Shown one piece after another: positions 25,849-34,179 of a stretch of 64,000 bases of DNA. The translations under genes were made by a program, and so were the position numbers. Below the pieces are notes generated by a model, which searched no databases, was not told where the DNA came from, and was given only the letters and a program-made list of their open reading frames with translations. Position 1 is the stretch's first letter. Each line of letters opens with the position of its first letter. The stretch covers positions 36,514-100,513 of the forward strand of contig NZ_JAHVDV010000020.1 in the NCBI RefSeq assembly GCF_051486985.1. The letters run 5' to 3'. The stretch is from CBFFRJ01 sp051486985. GTDB taxonomy: Bacteria; Pseudomonadota; Gammaproteobacteria; Enterobacterales; Enterobacteriaceae.

Positions 25849-27057
25849 ATGAATATCCTGTTATTCGCACTTGCGCGTGCATTACGTGCGCATCACTGGC
25901 TGCGTCTGCTGCTTGGCGCATTTGTTTTATCGTCTCTTGGCAACGGATTAACACAGGTGCTGGTTTTTGGCCTGCTACTGGACTGGGGCGCGTCGGCATC
26001 AACGCTAACGCTCGCTTATATACTGGCGACGTTACCTGGCCTTGTGGGCAGTCATCTGGGGGAAAAGCTTTGCCGTCGCTACTCGCCTGTTCGGGTTCTG
26101 GTCTTTTCCGAAACGCTGGGACTGCTCGCGCTGTCGCTTCCTCTGGTGGGTCTGCTACAGCACAGCATAACGGCGTTACTGATGGTTCAGTCGGTGGAGG
26201 CATTACTGGCTGGCATGGCATGGCCTGCGCTGACGCTGATATTCAAGCGCGGTTTATCTCCTCAGGAGCTTCCGGCAGCGACGGCGCTGGAGAATGTGAT
26301 ATTTGCGGCTCAGGTCCTGCTCGGCACGGGCCTTGGCGTGATGCTGTATGGGCGGGTCGATCCGCTGCTGCTGCTGAGTATTGATGCGTTAAGTTTTATG
26401 GTTGCCATCACCTTACTCGTTCTGACGTATCTTGCTTACCACGGCCGACATTCAGAAGATGACGCGCCTCAAGCGGCACCGCCGTTAGCCTGGTCTTTAC
26501 TCAGCCGAATACAAAAACGCAGCCTGCTGATACTTCCCGTGCTGGCTGCTGTAGGCTCACCAGCAATGGCCTTAATGCCGGCGCTGGTGCAACAGATACG
26601 TCCTGAGGAAGCAACCGGCATCGCGTTGCCTCTGCTCTTCGCCCGTAGTCTGGGTCAGCTGTGTGGACCGCTATTACTCAATGGCGAGAAACTTCCCGTT
26701 TATGCACGCCGGAATCGCCTTTTGCTGATGAACCTTGGGGTATTTCTGGGGGCCTACGGTATGTTGCCGTTCAGTTCAGACAAGGCGCTTTTCGCGGCAG
26801 GGCTGATTTTTATCGCCCATCTGGCATCGAATGTCCTGTTTGCAGCAGGCACCTTTAGTTTACTTGCCGGTTTTACAACGGAGCGGGTCGCCTGGGCCAG
26901 CGCCCGAGCGTGGCGCTGGCAGACGGCAACCGCAACCGTGGTGACAGCAATAGCCGCCGTGCTGGCCCAGGAGTGGGGCGCCACACTGGCGCTCTATAGT
27001 GTCTCCTTCAGCATGCTGCTTATCGCCGTGCTGGTGTTGCATCGCTACCGGGCCTGA
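25849..27057 (+). CDS. MFS transporter (accessory, MFS_3-like)
   Basis: A protein of about 402 residues with around 11-12 hydrophobic segments and an MFS layout. The loop between helices 2 and 3 reads GSHLGEKLCRRYSPVRVLVFSE, and a polar central loop (HGRHSEDDAPQAAPP) separates the halves. It resembles the EntS/MFS_3 group of drug or siderophore exporters; the substrate cannot be inferred. ATG at 25849 is favoured by an AGGGA element. The ATG at 25801 lacks a ribosome binding site. In E. coli K-12 this position between hemY and glmZ has no such gene. It runs towards glmZ, whose terminator lies 20 bases beyond. Confidence 0.8.
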   Translation: MNILLFALARALRAHHWLRLLLGAFVLSSLGNGLTQVLVFGLLLDWGASASTLTLAYILATLPGLVGSHLGEKLCRRYSPVRVLVFSETLGLLALSLPLVGLLQHSITALLMVQSVEALLAGMAWPALTLIFKRGLSPQELPAATALENVIFAAQVLLGTGLGVMLYGRVDPLLLLSIDALSFMVAITLLVLTYLAYHGRHSEDDAPQAAPPLAWSLLSRIQKRSLLILPVLAAVGSPAMALMPALVQQIRPEEATGIALPLLFARSLGQLCGPLLLNGEKLPVYARRNRLLLMNLGVFLGAYGMLPFSSDKALFAAGLIFIAHLASNVLFAAGTFSLLAGFTTERVAWASARAWRWQTATATVVTAIAAVLAQEWGATLALYSVSFSMLLIAVLVLHRYRA

Positions 27058-27070
27058 TTCAAAAAACCAT

Positions 27071-27273
27071 AAAAAAACGCCTGCTAAAAAGCAGGCGTTA
27101 AAACAGGTCTTTATGACAACATAAATGGGTGCTTCACTCAACGTTGTGTCCATGGTGTCTGATGAGGCCGAAGCGACATCTGTCAGTGGACGATAAGCAC
27201 CGTAAACGGCTCTGCATCATTCCTGAGTTTATGAGGCCCGAAGGCGAGCATAAGAGGTGGAATGAGCATCTAC
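27071..27273 (-). ncRNA. glmZ: GlmZ small regulatory RNA
   Basis: On the minus strand from 27273 the sequence begins GTAGATGCTCATTCCACCTC and continues colinearly with E. coli GlmZ: the first stem-loops, the GTCCACTGACAGATGTCGCTT block and the glmS-pairing region (TTGTCATAAAGACCTG). It ends in a terminator with an AACGCCTGCT stem (27076-27099) and a T tract. GlmZ with Hfq activates translation of glmS mRNA when glucosamine-6-phosphate is low, and is cleaved by RNase E with RapZ. About 203 nt, close to the 207 nt of E. coli. Position next to hemY fits. Confidence 0.93.
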
Positions 27274-27283
27274 GCTTATATTA

Positions 27284-27300
27284 TTGCACATAGTATGCCA
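27284..27300 (-). promoter_or_regulatory. Sigma54-type promoter of glmZ (overlapping a sigma70 -10)
   Basis: On the minus strand TGGCATACTATGTGCAA carries GG and GC at the -24/-12 spacing (TGGCA, 7 bases, TGC), ending about 12 bases before the GlmZ 5' end. An AT-rich TATAAG between it and the start could be an overlapping sigma70 -10 element, as described for glmZ/glmY in enterobacteria. Confidence 0.75.
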
Positions 27301-27407
27301 GGTTCGCATTAGCAAAACCTTTAGAACGCAACCTTTTAGGAATGCAGGTAATTCAGCCGGTGAGAAGGTAAAGCAAGGGATCGGCTTCCCTCTGGCCGTA
27401 GCCAGTT

Positions 27408-27425
27408 TGTCGTCCGGAGGAGACA
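27408..27425. promoter_or_regulatory. Putative GlrR (QseF) activator site 1 for glmZ
   Basis: A perfect TGTC-N10-GACA motif lies about 135-152 bases upstream of the GlmZ start. This is the recognition form of the sigma54 activator GlrR. It supports sigma54/GlrR control of glmZ in this organism. Confidence 0.7.
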
Positions 27426-27503
27426 AGCCGCAGGCAAGATAAATGAGAGTTTATAAATCAACGTATTAAACGTCACCGGATGGCGACAGTAAAAGGAGCG
27501 ACT

Positions 27504-27521
27504 TGTTGTCGGCAGGCAACA
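27504..27521. promoter_or_regulatory. Possible second GlrR site upstream of glmZ
   Basis: TGTT-N10-AACA differs by one base in each half from TGTC-N10-GACA and lies about 80 bases further upstream. Otherwise I see nothing in the 27426-27546 gap. Confidence 0.35.
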
Positions 27522-27546
27522 GGCAGGAAAAGCGCAGGATATGAAA

Positions 27547-27572
27547 ACAAAAAACCCCGCCGAAGCGGGGTT
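27547..27572 (-). terminator. Rho-independent terminator of the tRNA operon
   Basis: An 8-bp stem, AACCCCGC and GCGGGGTT, with a stable tetraloop (TTCG on the transcript strand) is followed by TTTTGTTTTC, just downstream of proM. Confidence 0.93.
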
Positions 27573-27578
27573 CAAAAT

Positions 27579-27655
27579 TGGTCGGCGAGAGAGGATTCGA
27601 ACCTCCGACCCACTGGTCCCAAACCAGTTGCGCTACCAAGCTGCGCTACTCGCCG
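27579..27655 (-). tRNA. proM: tRNA-Pro (anticodon TGG)
   Basis: A 77-nt cloverleaf on the minus strand with CGGCGAG acceptor 5' strand, anticodon loop TTTGGGA (anticodon TGG), T-loop GGTTCGAATCC and encoded CCA. Last of four tRNAs in the argX-hisR-leuT-proM operon. Confidence 0.97.
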
Positions 27656-27692
27656 ATGTACTGCTTTTTGACTTTTTGTTTAATCAAAGTTG

Positions 27693-27778
27693 TGGTGCGA
27701 GGGGGGGGACTCGAACCCCCACATCCTAAGGACACTAACACCTGAAGCTAGCGCGTCTACCAATTCCGCCACCTTCGC
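27693..27778 (-). tRNA. leuT: tRNA-Leu (anticodon CAG)
   Basis: An 86-nt class II tRNA with a long variable arm, acceptor 5' strand GCGAAGG, anticodon CAG in CTTCAGG, and encoded CCA. Third gene of the operon. Confidence 0.96.
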
Positions 27779-27821
27779 ATTCCACGAAACTTTTTACAAC
27801 TAAACTTTTACTTCAAATTAA

Positions 27822-27898
27822 TGGGGTGGCTAATGGGACTCGAACCCACGACAACTGGAATCACAATCCAGGGCTCTACCAACTGAGCTATAGCCACC
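27822..27898 (-). tRNA. hisR: tRNA-His (anticodon GTG)
   Basis: A 77-nt tRNA starting GGTGGCTA, including the encoded extra 5' G typical of tRNA-His, with anticodon GTG in ATTGTGATT and 3' CCCA. Second gene of the operon. Confidence 0.97.
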
Positions 27899-27965
27899 AC
27901 TACAAATTCTTTCACGCGGCCCTGTCTTTTACAGTCCACCGCAGCTCATCAAGCACCGGGTTAAA

Positions 27966-28042
<77 letters not shown>

Positions 28043-28063
28043 TTAGCGCCGTTGCGGGGGTGG

Positions 28064-28092
28064 ATAATACGGACTTCCCCCCCCTCTGTCTA
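28064..28092 (-). promoter_or_regulatory. Promoter of the argX-hisR-leuT-proM operon
   Basis: TAGACA (minus strand, 28092-28087) and TATTAT (28069-28064) are 17 bases apart, followed by the GC-rich discriminator CCACCCCCGC. GC-rich discriminators are typical of stable-RNA promoters under stringent (ppGpp/DksA) control. Confidence 0.85.
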
Positions 28093-28144
28093 GTGCCTTT
28101 TTAAATAAAATGCGCGTTTGGTTATGCTTTGCGCATTTTGGTGA

Positions 28145-29530
28145 TTATTCCCCCACTTCAGGGCTTTCAACACGGCGACCAAAGCCCAAAAGCTTATAAA
28201 CCACGCTCACGACAGCCATAAAGAGGATGCCGACAAACAGTGACATACGCGTATCTTCATTGAACGCCATGCCGATCAGTACGCACACTAAAAACGCCAT
28301 CGTGGCGTAGTTGGCCCACGGGAAGAGAATAGATCGGAATGGATGGCTGGCGATCGCCTGTTTGTGGGCAATACGGAAGCGCAGCTGGCTGACCAGAATC
28401 ACAAACCACGGCACCATACCCGGCAGCACACTCGCACTGTAAACATAGACGAATACACGTTGTGGATTAGGAATGATGTAGTTCAGGCAGGAACCAATCA
28501 GCAGGATCACAATAGAGATGCTCACCCCCGCTACCGGTACACCGCTTTTTGACACTTTCGCCACCGAGGCCGGCAACTGACGGTTTTTAGCCAGCGCGTA
28601 GAGCATGCGCCCGCAGCTGTACATACCGCTGTTACAGCCGGAGAGCGCTGCAGTCAGTACCACGAAGTTAATGATCCCTGCCGCCGCAGTAATGCCAATC
28701 TTAGCGAAGGTCAGCACAAATGGGCTTCCGTTAGTACCAATTTCATTCCACGGGAAAATCGTCACAATCACGAAGATGGCACCCACATAGAAAATCAGGA
28801 TGCGCCAGAGCACCTTACTGACCGCACTGCGTAGCGTGACCTGCGGATTTTTCGCTTCACCTGCGGTAATGCCAATCAGTTCCACCCCCTGGTAAGACGC
28901 CACAACAATACACAGCGCCGTCAGGAAGCCTTTCCAGCCGCCGGCAAAGAAACCGCCATGCTGGGTAAGGTTGCCGAAACCAATAGAGTGGCCGCCATTG
29001 CCGAAGCCGAAGAAAATAACGCCCAGCCCCACCACAATCATCACAATGATGGTGGTGACTTTGATCATCGCAAACCAGAACTCAATCTCACCGTACAGGC
29101 GAACTGCCGCAAGGTTAGCCATTGCCACCAGCCCGACGGCAATCAGCGCCGGTATCCACTGCGCCATCTCAGGGAACCAGAACTGGACGTAAACGCCGAT
29201 GGCAGTGATTTCGGAAATCCCTACCGCCATCCACATAAACCAGTAGGACCATGCGGTGAGATAACCAAAGAAGGGGCTCATGTAGCGATGCGCATACACG
29301 GCGAAGGAGCCTGCGACCGGTTCGACGAACAGCATTTCGCCCATAGAACGCATAATGAAGAATACGAATAGCCCGGCGATGATATACGCCAGTAAGACGG
29401 AAGGGCCCGCCCACTTCAGGGTGCTCGCAGCACCCATAAAGAGCCCGACCCCGATAGTGCCGCCAAGGGCAATTAATTCAATGTGACGAGACTCCAGGCC
29501 GCGCTGGAGCTCGGGTTTGTTTTCGGCCAT
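28145..29530 (-). CDS. yifK: YifK (ThrP), threonine/serine amino-acid permease
   Basis: A 461-residue permease of the amino acid-polyamine-cation superfamily with 12 membrane segments. It starts MAENKPELQRGLESRHIELIALGGTIGVGLFMG, the typical TM1 unwinding motif, and carries SYQGVELIGITAGEAKNP in the TM6 region. The E. coli and Salmonella proteins transport threonine and serine, and the gene is controlled by Lrp and GcvB. AGAGGT precedes the ATG at 29530; the 36 upstream codons in frame are non-conserved. Lies between the tRNA operon and wecG. The 231-base gap upstream holds the wec terminator and presumably the yifK promoter. Confidence 0.94.
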   Translation of the reverse strand: MAENKPELQRGLESRHIELIALGGTIGVGLFMGAASTLKWAGPSVLLAYIIAGLFVFFIMRSMGEMLFVEPVAGSFAVYAHRYMSPFFGYLTAWSYWFMWMAVGISEITAIGVYVQFWFPEMAQWIPALIAVGLVAMANLAAVRLYGEIEFWFAMIKVTTIIVMIVVGLGVIFFGFGNGGHSIGFGNLTQHGGFFAGGWKGFLTALCIVVASYQGVELIGITAGEAKNPQVTLRSAVSKVLWRILIFYVGAIFVIVTIFPWNEIGTNGSPFVLTFAKIGITAAAGIINFVVLTAALSGCNSGMYSCGRMLYALAKNRQLPASVAKVSKSGVPVAGVSISIVILLIGSCLNYIIPNPQRVFVYVYSASVLPGMVPWFVILVSQLRFRIAHKQAIASHPFRSILFPWANYATMAFLVCVLIGMAFNEDTRMSLFVGILFMAVVSVVYKLLGFGRRVESPEVGE

Positions 29531-29729
29531 ATAACCTCTGTTGTGTTTGCGTTTCCCGCCTGGCGGGTTGTTTTTATGAGAGTAACGTGCAGCAATGCAC
29601 CGATCCCGGCGTTTAATGTGCGAACGATAACGCCACAATGCATTGAGTGTGCGAATGGTTTATTAAATTAAGAGAAATGGCAAACGATGCGTAAAAAAAT
29701 TCTATGTTTCGCGCAATAAAACAGCGGAT

Positions 29730-29754
29730 CCGTCGCGCCAGGGCGGCGCGACGG
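29730..29754 (-). terminator. Terminator at the end of the wec operon
   Basis: A 10-bp perfect GC-rich stem, CCGTCGCGCC and GGCGCGACGG, with a 5-base loop lies just after the wecG stop. It runs into a moderately T-rich TTTTATT a few bases later. Confidence 0.75.
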
Positions 29755-29761
29755 CAGGAAA

Positions 29762-30502
29762 TTATAAATTACCCCGGTAGTGCCAGGAGAGATAACGCAG
29801 CAATCGTAACTGCCGTGTGATGCGACTTGGCTGAGAGAGAAGACGATATAGCCACTCGAGGCCCATCCGCTGCCATACCTCAGGGGCGCGTTTTACGTGC
29901 CCGGTAAAGACATCGTAGGTGCCTCCTACTCCCATATACAACGCGTGTGGATGAACGACACGGCAATCACGCATCAGAATCTCCTGCCGTGGAGAGCCCA
30001 TCGCTACCGTCACGATCCTGGCCCCGCTGTCGCGGATGCGCTCGAATAAGGCCTCGCGGTCGTCAGGGCGAAAATAGCCGTCCTGACTGCCCACAATATT
30101 AACCTGCCATTGCCGGTGCAGCTTTTCAGCCGTCTGTGCTAATACCTCCGGCTTCCCACCCAGCAGAAATACGGGGGTACCTTCACGCCCGGCTTTTTCC
30201 ATCAGGGCTTCCCATAAATCAGCCCCGGCGACACGTTCGACATCCGCTTGCGGGTATTTTTTTCGAATGGACCGTACCACGCTAATGCCGTCCGCGTACT
30301 TGAACTCTGCGTGCTCAATCAACGCACGAATCCGGGGATCATCATCAATCGTCAACATTTTTTCGGCATTAATGGCGACCAGCGTTCCCTCTTTGAGCGC
30401 CCCCCTGGCATATAAATAATCCAGTGCGTGCTGCATATCGCGCCAGCCAATAAGCTTCAGTCCGCGCAGCTCATACACCGGAGCAGCAGTATTGTCAGTC
30501 AT
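29762..30502 (-). CDS. wecG: WecG (RffM), ManNAcA transferase of ECA lipid II synthesis
   Basis: A 246-residue WecG/TagA/CpsF-family glycosyltransferase. The family blocks are LVAINAEKML, KYADGISVV, VAGADLWEALM and the catalytic-region VAMGSPRQEI and MGVGGTYDVFTG. It transfers N-acetyl-mannosaminuronic acid from UDP-ManNAcA onto GlcNAc-PP-undecaprenol to make ECA lipid II. Chosen ATG 30502 has AAGGA at proper spacing; the ATG six bases upstream is too close. Last gene of the wec operon, 12 bases after wzyE. Confidence 0.94.
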   Translation of the reverse strand: MTDNTAAPVYELRGLKLIGWRDMQHALDYLYARGALKEGTLVAINAEKMLTIDDDPRIRALIEHAEFKYADGISVVRSIRKKYPQADVERVAGADLWEALMEKAGREGTPVFLLGGKPEVLAQTAEKLHRQWQVNIVGSQDGYFRPDDREALFERIRDSGARIVTVAMGSPRQEILMRDCRVVHPHALYMGVGGTYDVFTGHVKRAPEVWQRMGLEWLYRLLSQPSRITRQLRLLRYLSWHYRGNL

Positions 30503-30514
30503 TCGCATCCTTAA

Positions 30515-31855
30515 TCAGACCTGAGACAAAGGGACGCCGCGCTTATGAATAAGCCCGGCAACATCAAAGAGCCAGTAAAGCAGTTTCGCCATCATCACAC
30601 AGGCGCCAAAAACAATAAGGAAGAAGACGACCCGTGACGTGAATGCATCCAGCCCCTCACGCGCAAGGACAATCATATTGAAAATGGCACCGAAGCAGAA
30701 ACTGTGCAAAATCGCAGCCTTGTAGCGGTTTGTTTCCCGATTACCCAGCGTATAGAGCCAGTCAAACCATTTGATGATAAGCCCCACCACCACGCCGCCA
30801 AGGGGGATAAACCACACGCCACCCATGACCACCAGCGAGCCAATCAGCGTCGGGGATATCGCCAGACCCGAGTGGTTGTTCAACACTTCCCACGTAAAGT
30901 AGTTTGCCGCATTGAGTACGATGCCTGGTCGCGACGGCCAGAGCCAGGTGGGAATAAATACATAAAAATCACGCACAATGGGGGCCAGCCCCTGGAACTC
31001 AATTTTGTCGTAGTTTTGCAGCAGCAATGACAAATTTTCCCAGGGGGAGAAGGTGTCGCGGGTCAGGTAGAGGAAAGTATAAAAAGCCTCATCGCCACTC
31101 ACATTCAGCCCATAGCGTTTAAGCGCCAGCCAGAACATGCCGACTATTCCCATGACGCCAGCCGCCGCCAGCATCCACAACGAGATCCAGCCGCGAATAA
31201 TGCCAATGAACAGGAAGATAGCGAAGGCAATGATGATATTGGCGCGCGTTCCCCCTACGATCATGTAGGTCAGCAAACCAAAGGCGACGGTACTGACCAG
31301 GAAAAGCAGCCACGCGCGCGCATCCTGACGTAAAAAATAGATAACCAGCATGGCGGGTATAAAGAAGTAGAAGAAGCGCTTAAGCGCAACTCCGGAGACT
31401 TCACTGGAAAAGATCTGGCTATAAGAGTGCAGGCGAAACAGCAAAAAGCCGTTATGCATGAAGAAAATGCCTACGCTGACCAGTGCTATCGCCAGCAGCA
31501 TGGCGCAAATGAGGTGCGCCTCTACCCGGTTTACCGTAAACAAAGGCCGTGAGGGGCGCGTCTGCGAGGCGGCACGCAGTCGCGTTTTATAGGTCACATA
31601 ATAAATGCCATAGAAGCAGGTTGCTGCCAGCAACGATTGCATCATGATGCCTGGTGGAGCCACTCCGACATCAAAACGGAAGACCAGTATGCTCGTGAGC
31701 GGGAAACCCAAGAAGAAGGTCAGCAAAAAGAGCAACGAGAAGAATACGTTGAAATTGAACCGCACCCGGCGAAATTCGAACCAGGTCAGCGCGGCGATAA
31801 ACAGCGATGCTACCAGCCAAAGAATTAGCAGTCCGCAAAACTCAAGTGGGCTCAT
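30515..31855 (-). CDS. wzyE: WzyE, ECA polysaccharide polymerase
   Basis: A 446-residue polytopic inner-membrane protein with 10-12 hydrophobic segments. Conserved stretches include TWFEFRRVRFNFNVFFSL near the N-terminus, MIVGGTRANIIIAFA and the periplasmic loop ISPTLIGSLVVMGG. It polymerises ECA trisaccharide repeats on undecaprenyl pyrophosphate. The ATG at 31855 overlaps the wecF stop (ATGA), and the 13 upstream in-frame codons belong to wecF. Confidence 0.93.
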   Translation of the reverse strand: MSPLEFCGLLILWLVASLFIAALTWFEFRRVRFNFNVFFSLLFLLTFFLGFPLTSILVFRFDVGVAPPGIMMQSLLAATCFYGIYYVTYKTRLRAASQTRPSRPLFTVNRVEAHLICAMLLAIALVSVGIFFMHNGFLLFRLHSYSQIFSSEVSGVALKRFFYFFIPAMLVIYFLRQDARAWLLFLVSTVAFGLLTYMIVGGTRANIIIAFAIFLFIGIIRGWISLWMLAAAGVMGIVGMFWLALKRYGLNVSGDEAFYTFLYLTRDTFSPWENLSLLLQNYDKIEFQGLAPIVRDFYVFIPTWLWPSRPGIVLNAANYFTWEVLNNHSGLAISPTLIGSLVVMGGVWFIPLGGVVVGLIIKWFDWLYTLGNRETNRYKAAILHSFCFGAIFNMIVLAREGLDAFTSRVVFFLIVFGACVMMAKLLYWLFDVAGLIHKRGVPLSQV

Positions 31856-32931
31856 CGCGTCTCCCCTGAGGCAATACGCAATGCCTGATGCCACGGGCCA
31901 AGGTAATTCGGGCTGAAGAACGTGATAGCATCTTTATCCACGGCGAGTAGCTGACGCTGCGCTTCACGGATAATATTTTCATTGAGGGTATCATCAGTAA
32001 ACAGCACCGGCACCCCCTCTTCCGCCATATCCCGCCAGAACGGGTTTTTTCGATTGAGCACGCAGGGAATACCCGCCTGAATCAGTAAACACAGGGTGCC
32101 TATGCCCTGCTGACGCGCAAAGATGAAATAACCCAAATCACACTGGCTGAGCAATGCCAGATAATCGTCAAAGTCCATCTTCTGGTCTAAAACACGTAAG
32201 TTGTCCGGATGAAAGAGCCCCAGCCCTGCCTGGCGGACCTGCTCAATATAGCGTTCGTTATTTGCCGGGTAGCCCATCGGAACAATCACATTCACGCTGT
32301 CCCCAAACTGGCGATGAATGGCTTTCAGGGCAGCGATATGTTCATTACTGGGATCGCCGGAGTTACCCACCAATAGCGTCAGTTTGCCTTCACGCTTAAT
32401 CTCATAAGCCAGCGTATTCAGTGCGGGGTCCATTCTCGTTGGAAAATAGAGTAGCTCCCCACGCACGGAGGGGTGCATTCTGGCAAACCAGGCCAAATCG
32501 CCCCGGGTAGCAAAAATTGCCCCGATACGTCCTTGCGCCATGCGGCGTAGCGGGTAAAACAGGCGGAATTTCAGGCTACGGGAAACTTCATAGAGATCGG
32601 CCCCCCAGGCATGCCAGTAGAACTGGGAAGATTTTATCGCCCCACGCAGCAGGGCAAGCCAAATCCCGGTATTAAATTGCCCATGAAAGAAGAAACGTTG
32701 CTGGCGGTTAGCCTTCGCCTTCGCAACGACTGCCTGCGCGAGGGCCTGTTTGGAACCAAAAAAATGCAGCGTTAAAGCGCCATAGGTTGAACGCATCCCT
32801 TCATCCTGACCGACCAGCATAAACTCACGGGCGTGCTCGCCCGAGGCCGCGAGATTATCGTTAAAGAATCGCAGCACAGTGTGATTATGGTGTGGGATAT
32901 CCGATCCCAGTACGTGTATGAGTGCAGTCAT
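31852..32931 (-). CDS. wecF: WecF (RffT), Fuc4NAc transferase
   Basis: A 359-residue GT56-family glycosyltransferase starting MTALIHVLGSDIPHHNHTVLRFFND. Conserved LLVGNSGDPSNEHIAAL and the QQGIGTLCLLIQAGIP segment bind the sugar nucleotide. It adds 4-acetamido-4,6-dideoxy-galactose from TDP-Fuc4NAc to ECA lipid II, forming lipid III. Coupled to wzxE upstream and wzyE downstream by 4-base overlaps. Confidence 0.94.
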   Translation of the reverse strand: MTALIHVLGSDIPHHNHTVLRFFNDNLAASGEHAREFMLVGQDEGMRSTYGALTLHFFGSKQALAQAVVAKAKANRQQRFFFHGQFNTGIWLALLRGAIKSSQFYWHAWGADLYEVSRSLKFRLFYPLRRMAQGRIGAIFATRGDLAWFARMHPSVRGELLYFPTRMDPALNTLAYEIKREGKLTLLVGNSGDPSNEHIAALKAIHRQFGDSVNVIVPMGYPANNERYIEQVRQAGLGLFHPDNLRVLDQKMDFDDYLALLSQCDLGYFIFARQQGIGTLCLLIQAGIPCVLNRKNPFWRDMAEEGVPVLFTDDTLNENIIREAQRQLLAVDKDAITFFSPNYLGPWHQALRIASGETR

Positions 32932-34178
32932 TGCCGTCTACGCCAGAGTAAAAACACGCCACAACAGAGGGCGAAATAGATAATGTAGGTTGCCATGTAG
33001 GCCTGTGCTGCGCCCACCGCACCATGCGACGGGATCAGCATACGGGAAAAGGCCGTCAACAACGCGAACTGGCACAATTCCGCCAGGACATAAAAGCGTA
33101 GTGAGGCTTTCGCGATGACCAGATAGCCAAAAACGTAAGCGCCCACTTTCAGTACATCCCCGACCAGTTGCCAGGCGAACAGATCACGCATAGCGATAAA
33201 CTTGTCAGAGAACAGAAGCCAGATGGCGAAATCCCGTAATAACCAGACACCGAAGCTCGCGGCGGCTACCGCAGGCAGCACAAATTTTAGCGACTTTACA
33301 ATCTCGCGAGTGATCTCCTGCTTTGCCGTGAGTCTCGACAATGTCGGCAGCAAATAGACGCTAAACGAGGCGGTAATAAATTGTAGATAAGCATCGGAGA
33401 TACTGCTCACCCCCTGCCATATACCCACGTCATCCCAGCTGTAATGGGCGGCAAGTTGATTTCGCATTAATACATAGGCCAGGGGTAAGGTGGCTGAGGT
33501 AATAAGCGCCATCAGCGTGAATTTACTGAGTTGTCCGGCAAGGCCGTTGTCCCACCGTGGGCGAAAACAGGCGAGCGGAACATGGCGGCGGCGAATGAGC
33601 ATAAACAGCGCCGGTACAACCACCAGCGCGGGCACCAGCGCCATGCCAAGCAGCGCCCCCTGATAACCACCGAGCTTGTAGCAAACATACCAGGCGATGA
33701 CCCCGATAACGCTGCCAGTAATCAGTGAAAGGGCATTGCCTGACGCATCGCGAAAGCCTTTCATCACGGCCAGAAGCAGATTCGCCCAGGCAATCCCCAT
33801 CTGCACCAGCGCCACCAGACGCACCAGCCCTTGATAATCCTGATGACCAAACAGCCCCTGGCTGATGGGGGCAGCGCCAGCCAGGAAAACCAGCGCCATC
33901 AGCGTTGAGAAACCCAGCACCATCGCCGAAGAGGTACCCACGACATCGCGTAAACGCGGTAAATCATCGTGATACTGCGCAACGAATTTCGTTACACCAT
34001 TAAAAATACCCGCTCCGGCAAGTACGCCCAGGACCGTCACCAACTGGCGAAAGTTTCCTGCTTGCCCGACACCCGCCGGCCCATACGCCAGAGCCAGCAG
34101 TTTGACCACCAGTAACCCGGCGCCGATTTTGACCAGGGTGCTTGCGGCAGTCCAGACAGATGCTTTTGCCAGCGACAT
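32928..34178 (-). CDS. wzxE: WzxE, ECA lipid III flippase
   Basis: A 416-residue MOP-superfamily flippase with about 12 membrane helices. It starts MSLAKASVWTAASTLVKIGAGLLVVKLLA, and YGPAGVGQAGNFRQ is typical of Wzx proteins. It translocates lipid III across the inner membrane. One base separates its ATG from the wecE stop; its own stop overlaps wecF. Confidence 0.94.
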   Translation of the reverse strand: MSLAKASVWTAASTLVKIGAGLLVVKLLALAYGPAGVGQAGNFRQLVTVLGVLAGAGIFNGVTKFVAQYHDDLPRLRDVVGTSSAMVLGFSTLMALVFLAGAAPISQGLFGHQDYQGLVRLVALVQMGIAWANLLLAVMKGFRDASGNALSLITGSVIGVIAWYVCYKLGGYQGALLGMALVPALVVVPALFMLIRRRHVPLACFRPRWDNGLAGQLSKFTLMALITSATLPLAYVLMRNQLAAHYSWDDVGIWQGVSSISDAYLQFITASFSVYLLPTLSRLTAKQEITREIVKSLKFVLPAVAAASFGVWLLRDFAIWLLFSDKFIAMRDLFAWQLVGDVLKVGAYVFGYLVIAKASLRFYVLAELCQFALLTAFSRMLIPSHGAVGAAQAYMATYIIYFALCCGVFLLWRRRQ

Positions 34179-34179
34179 G

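Noticed and set aside
27158..27178. A CTGATGAG...CGAA stretch resembling a hammerhead ribozyme core
   Set aside because: It lies on the opposite strand within GlmZ, lacks the required GAAA after stem II, and is explained by the GlmZ stem-loop on the minus strand.
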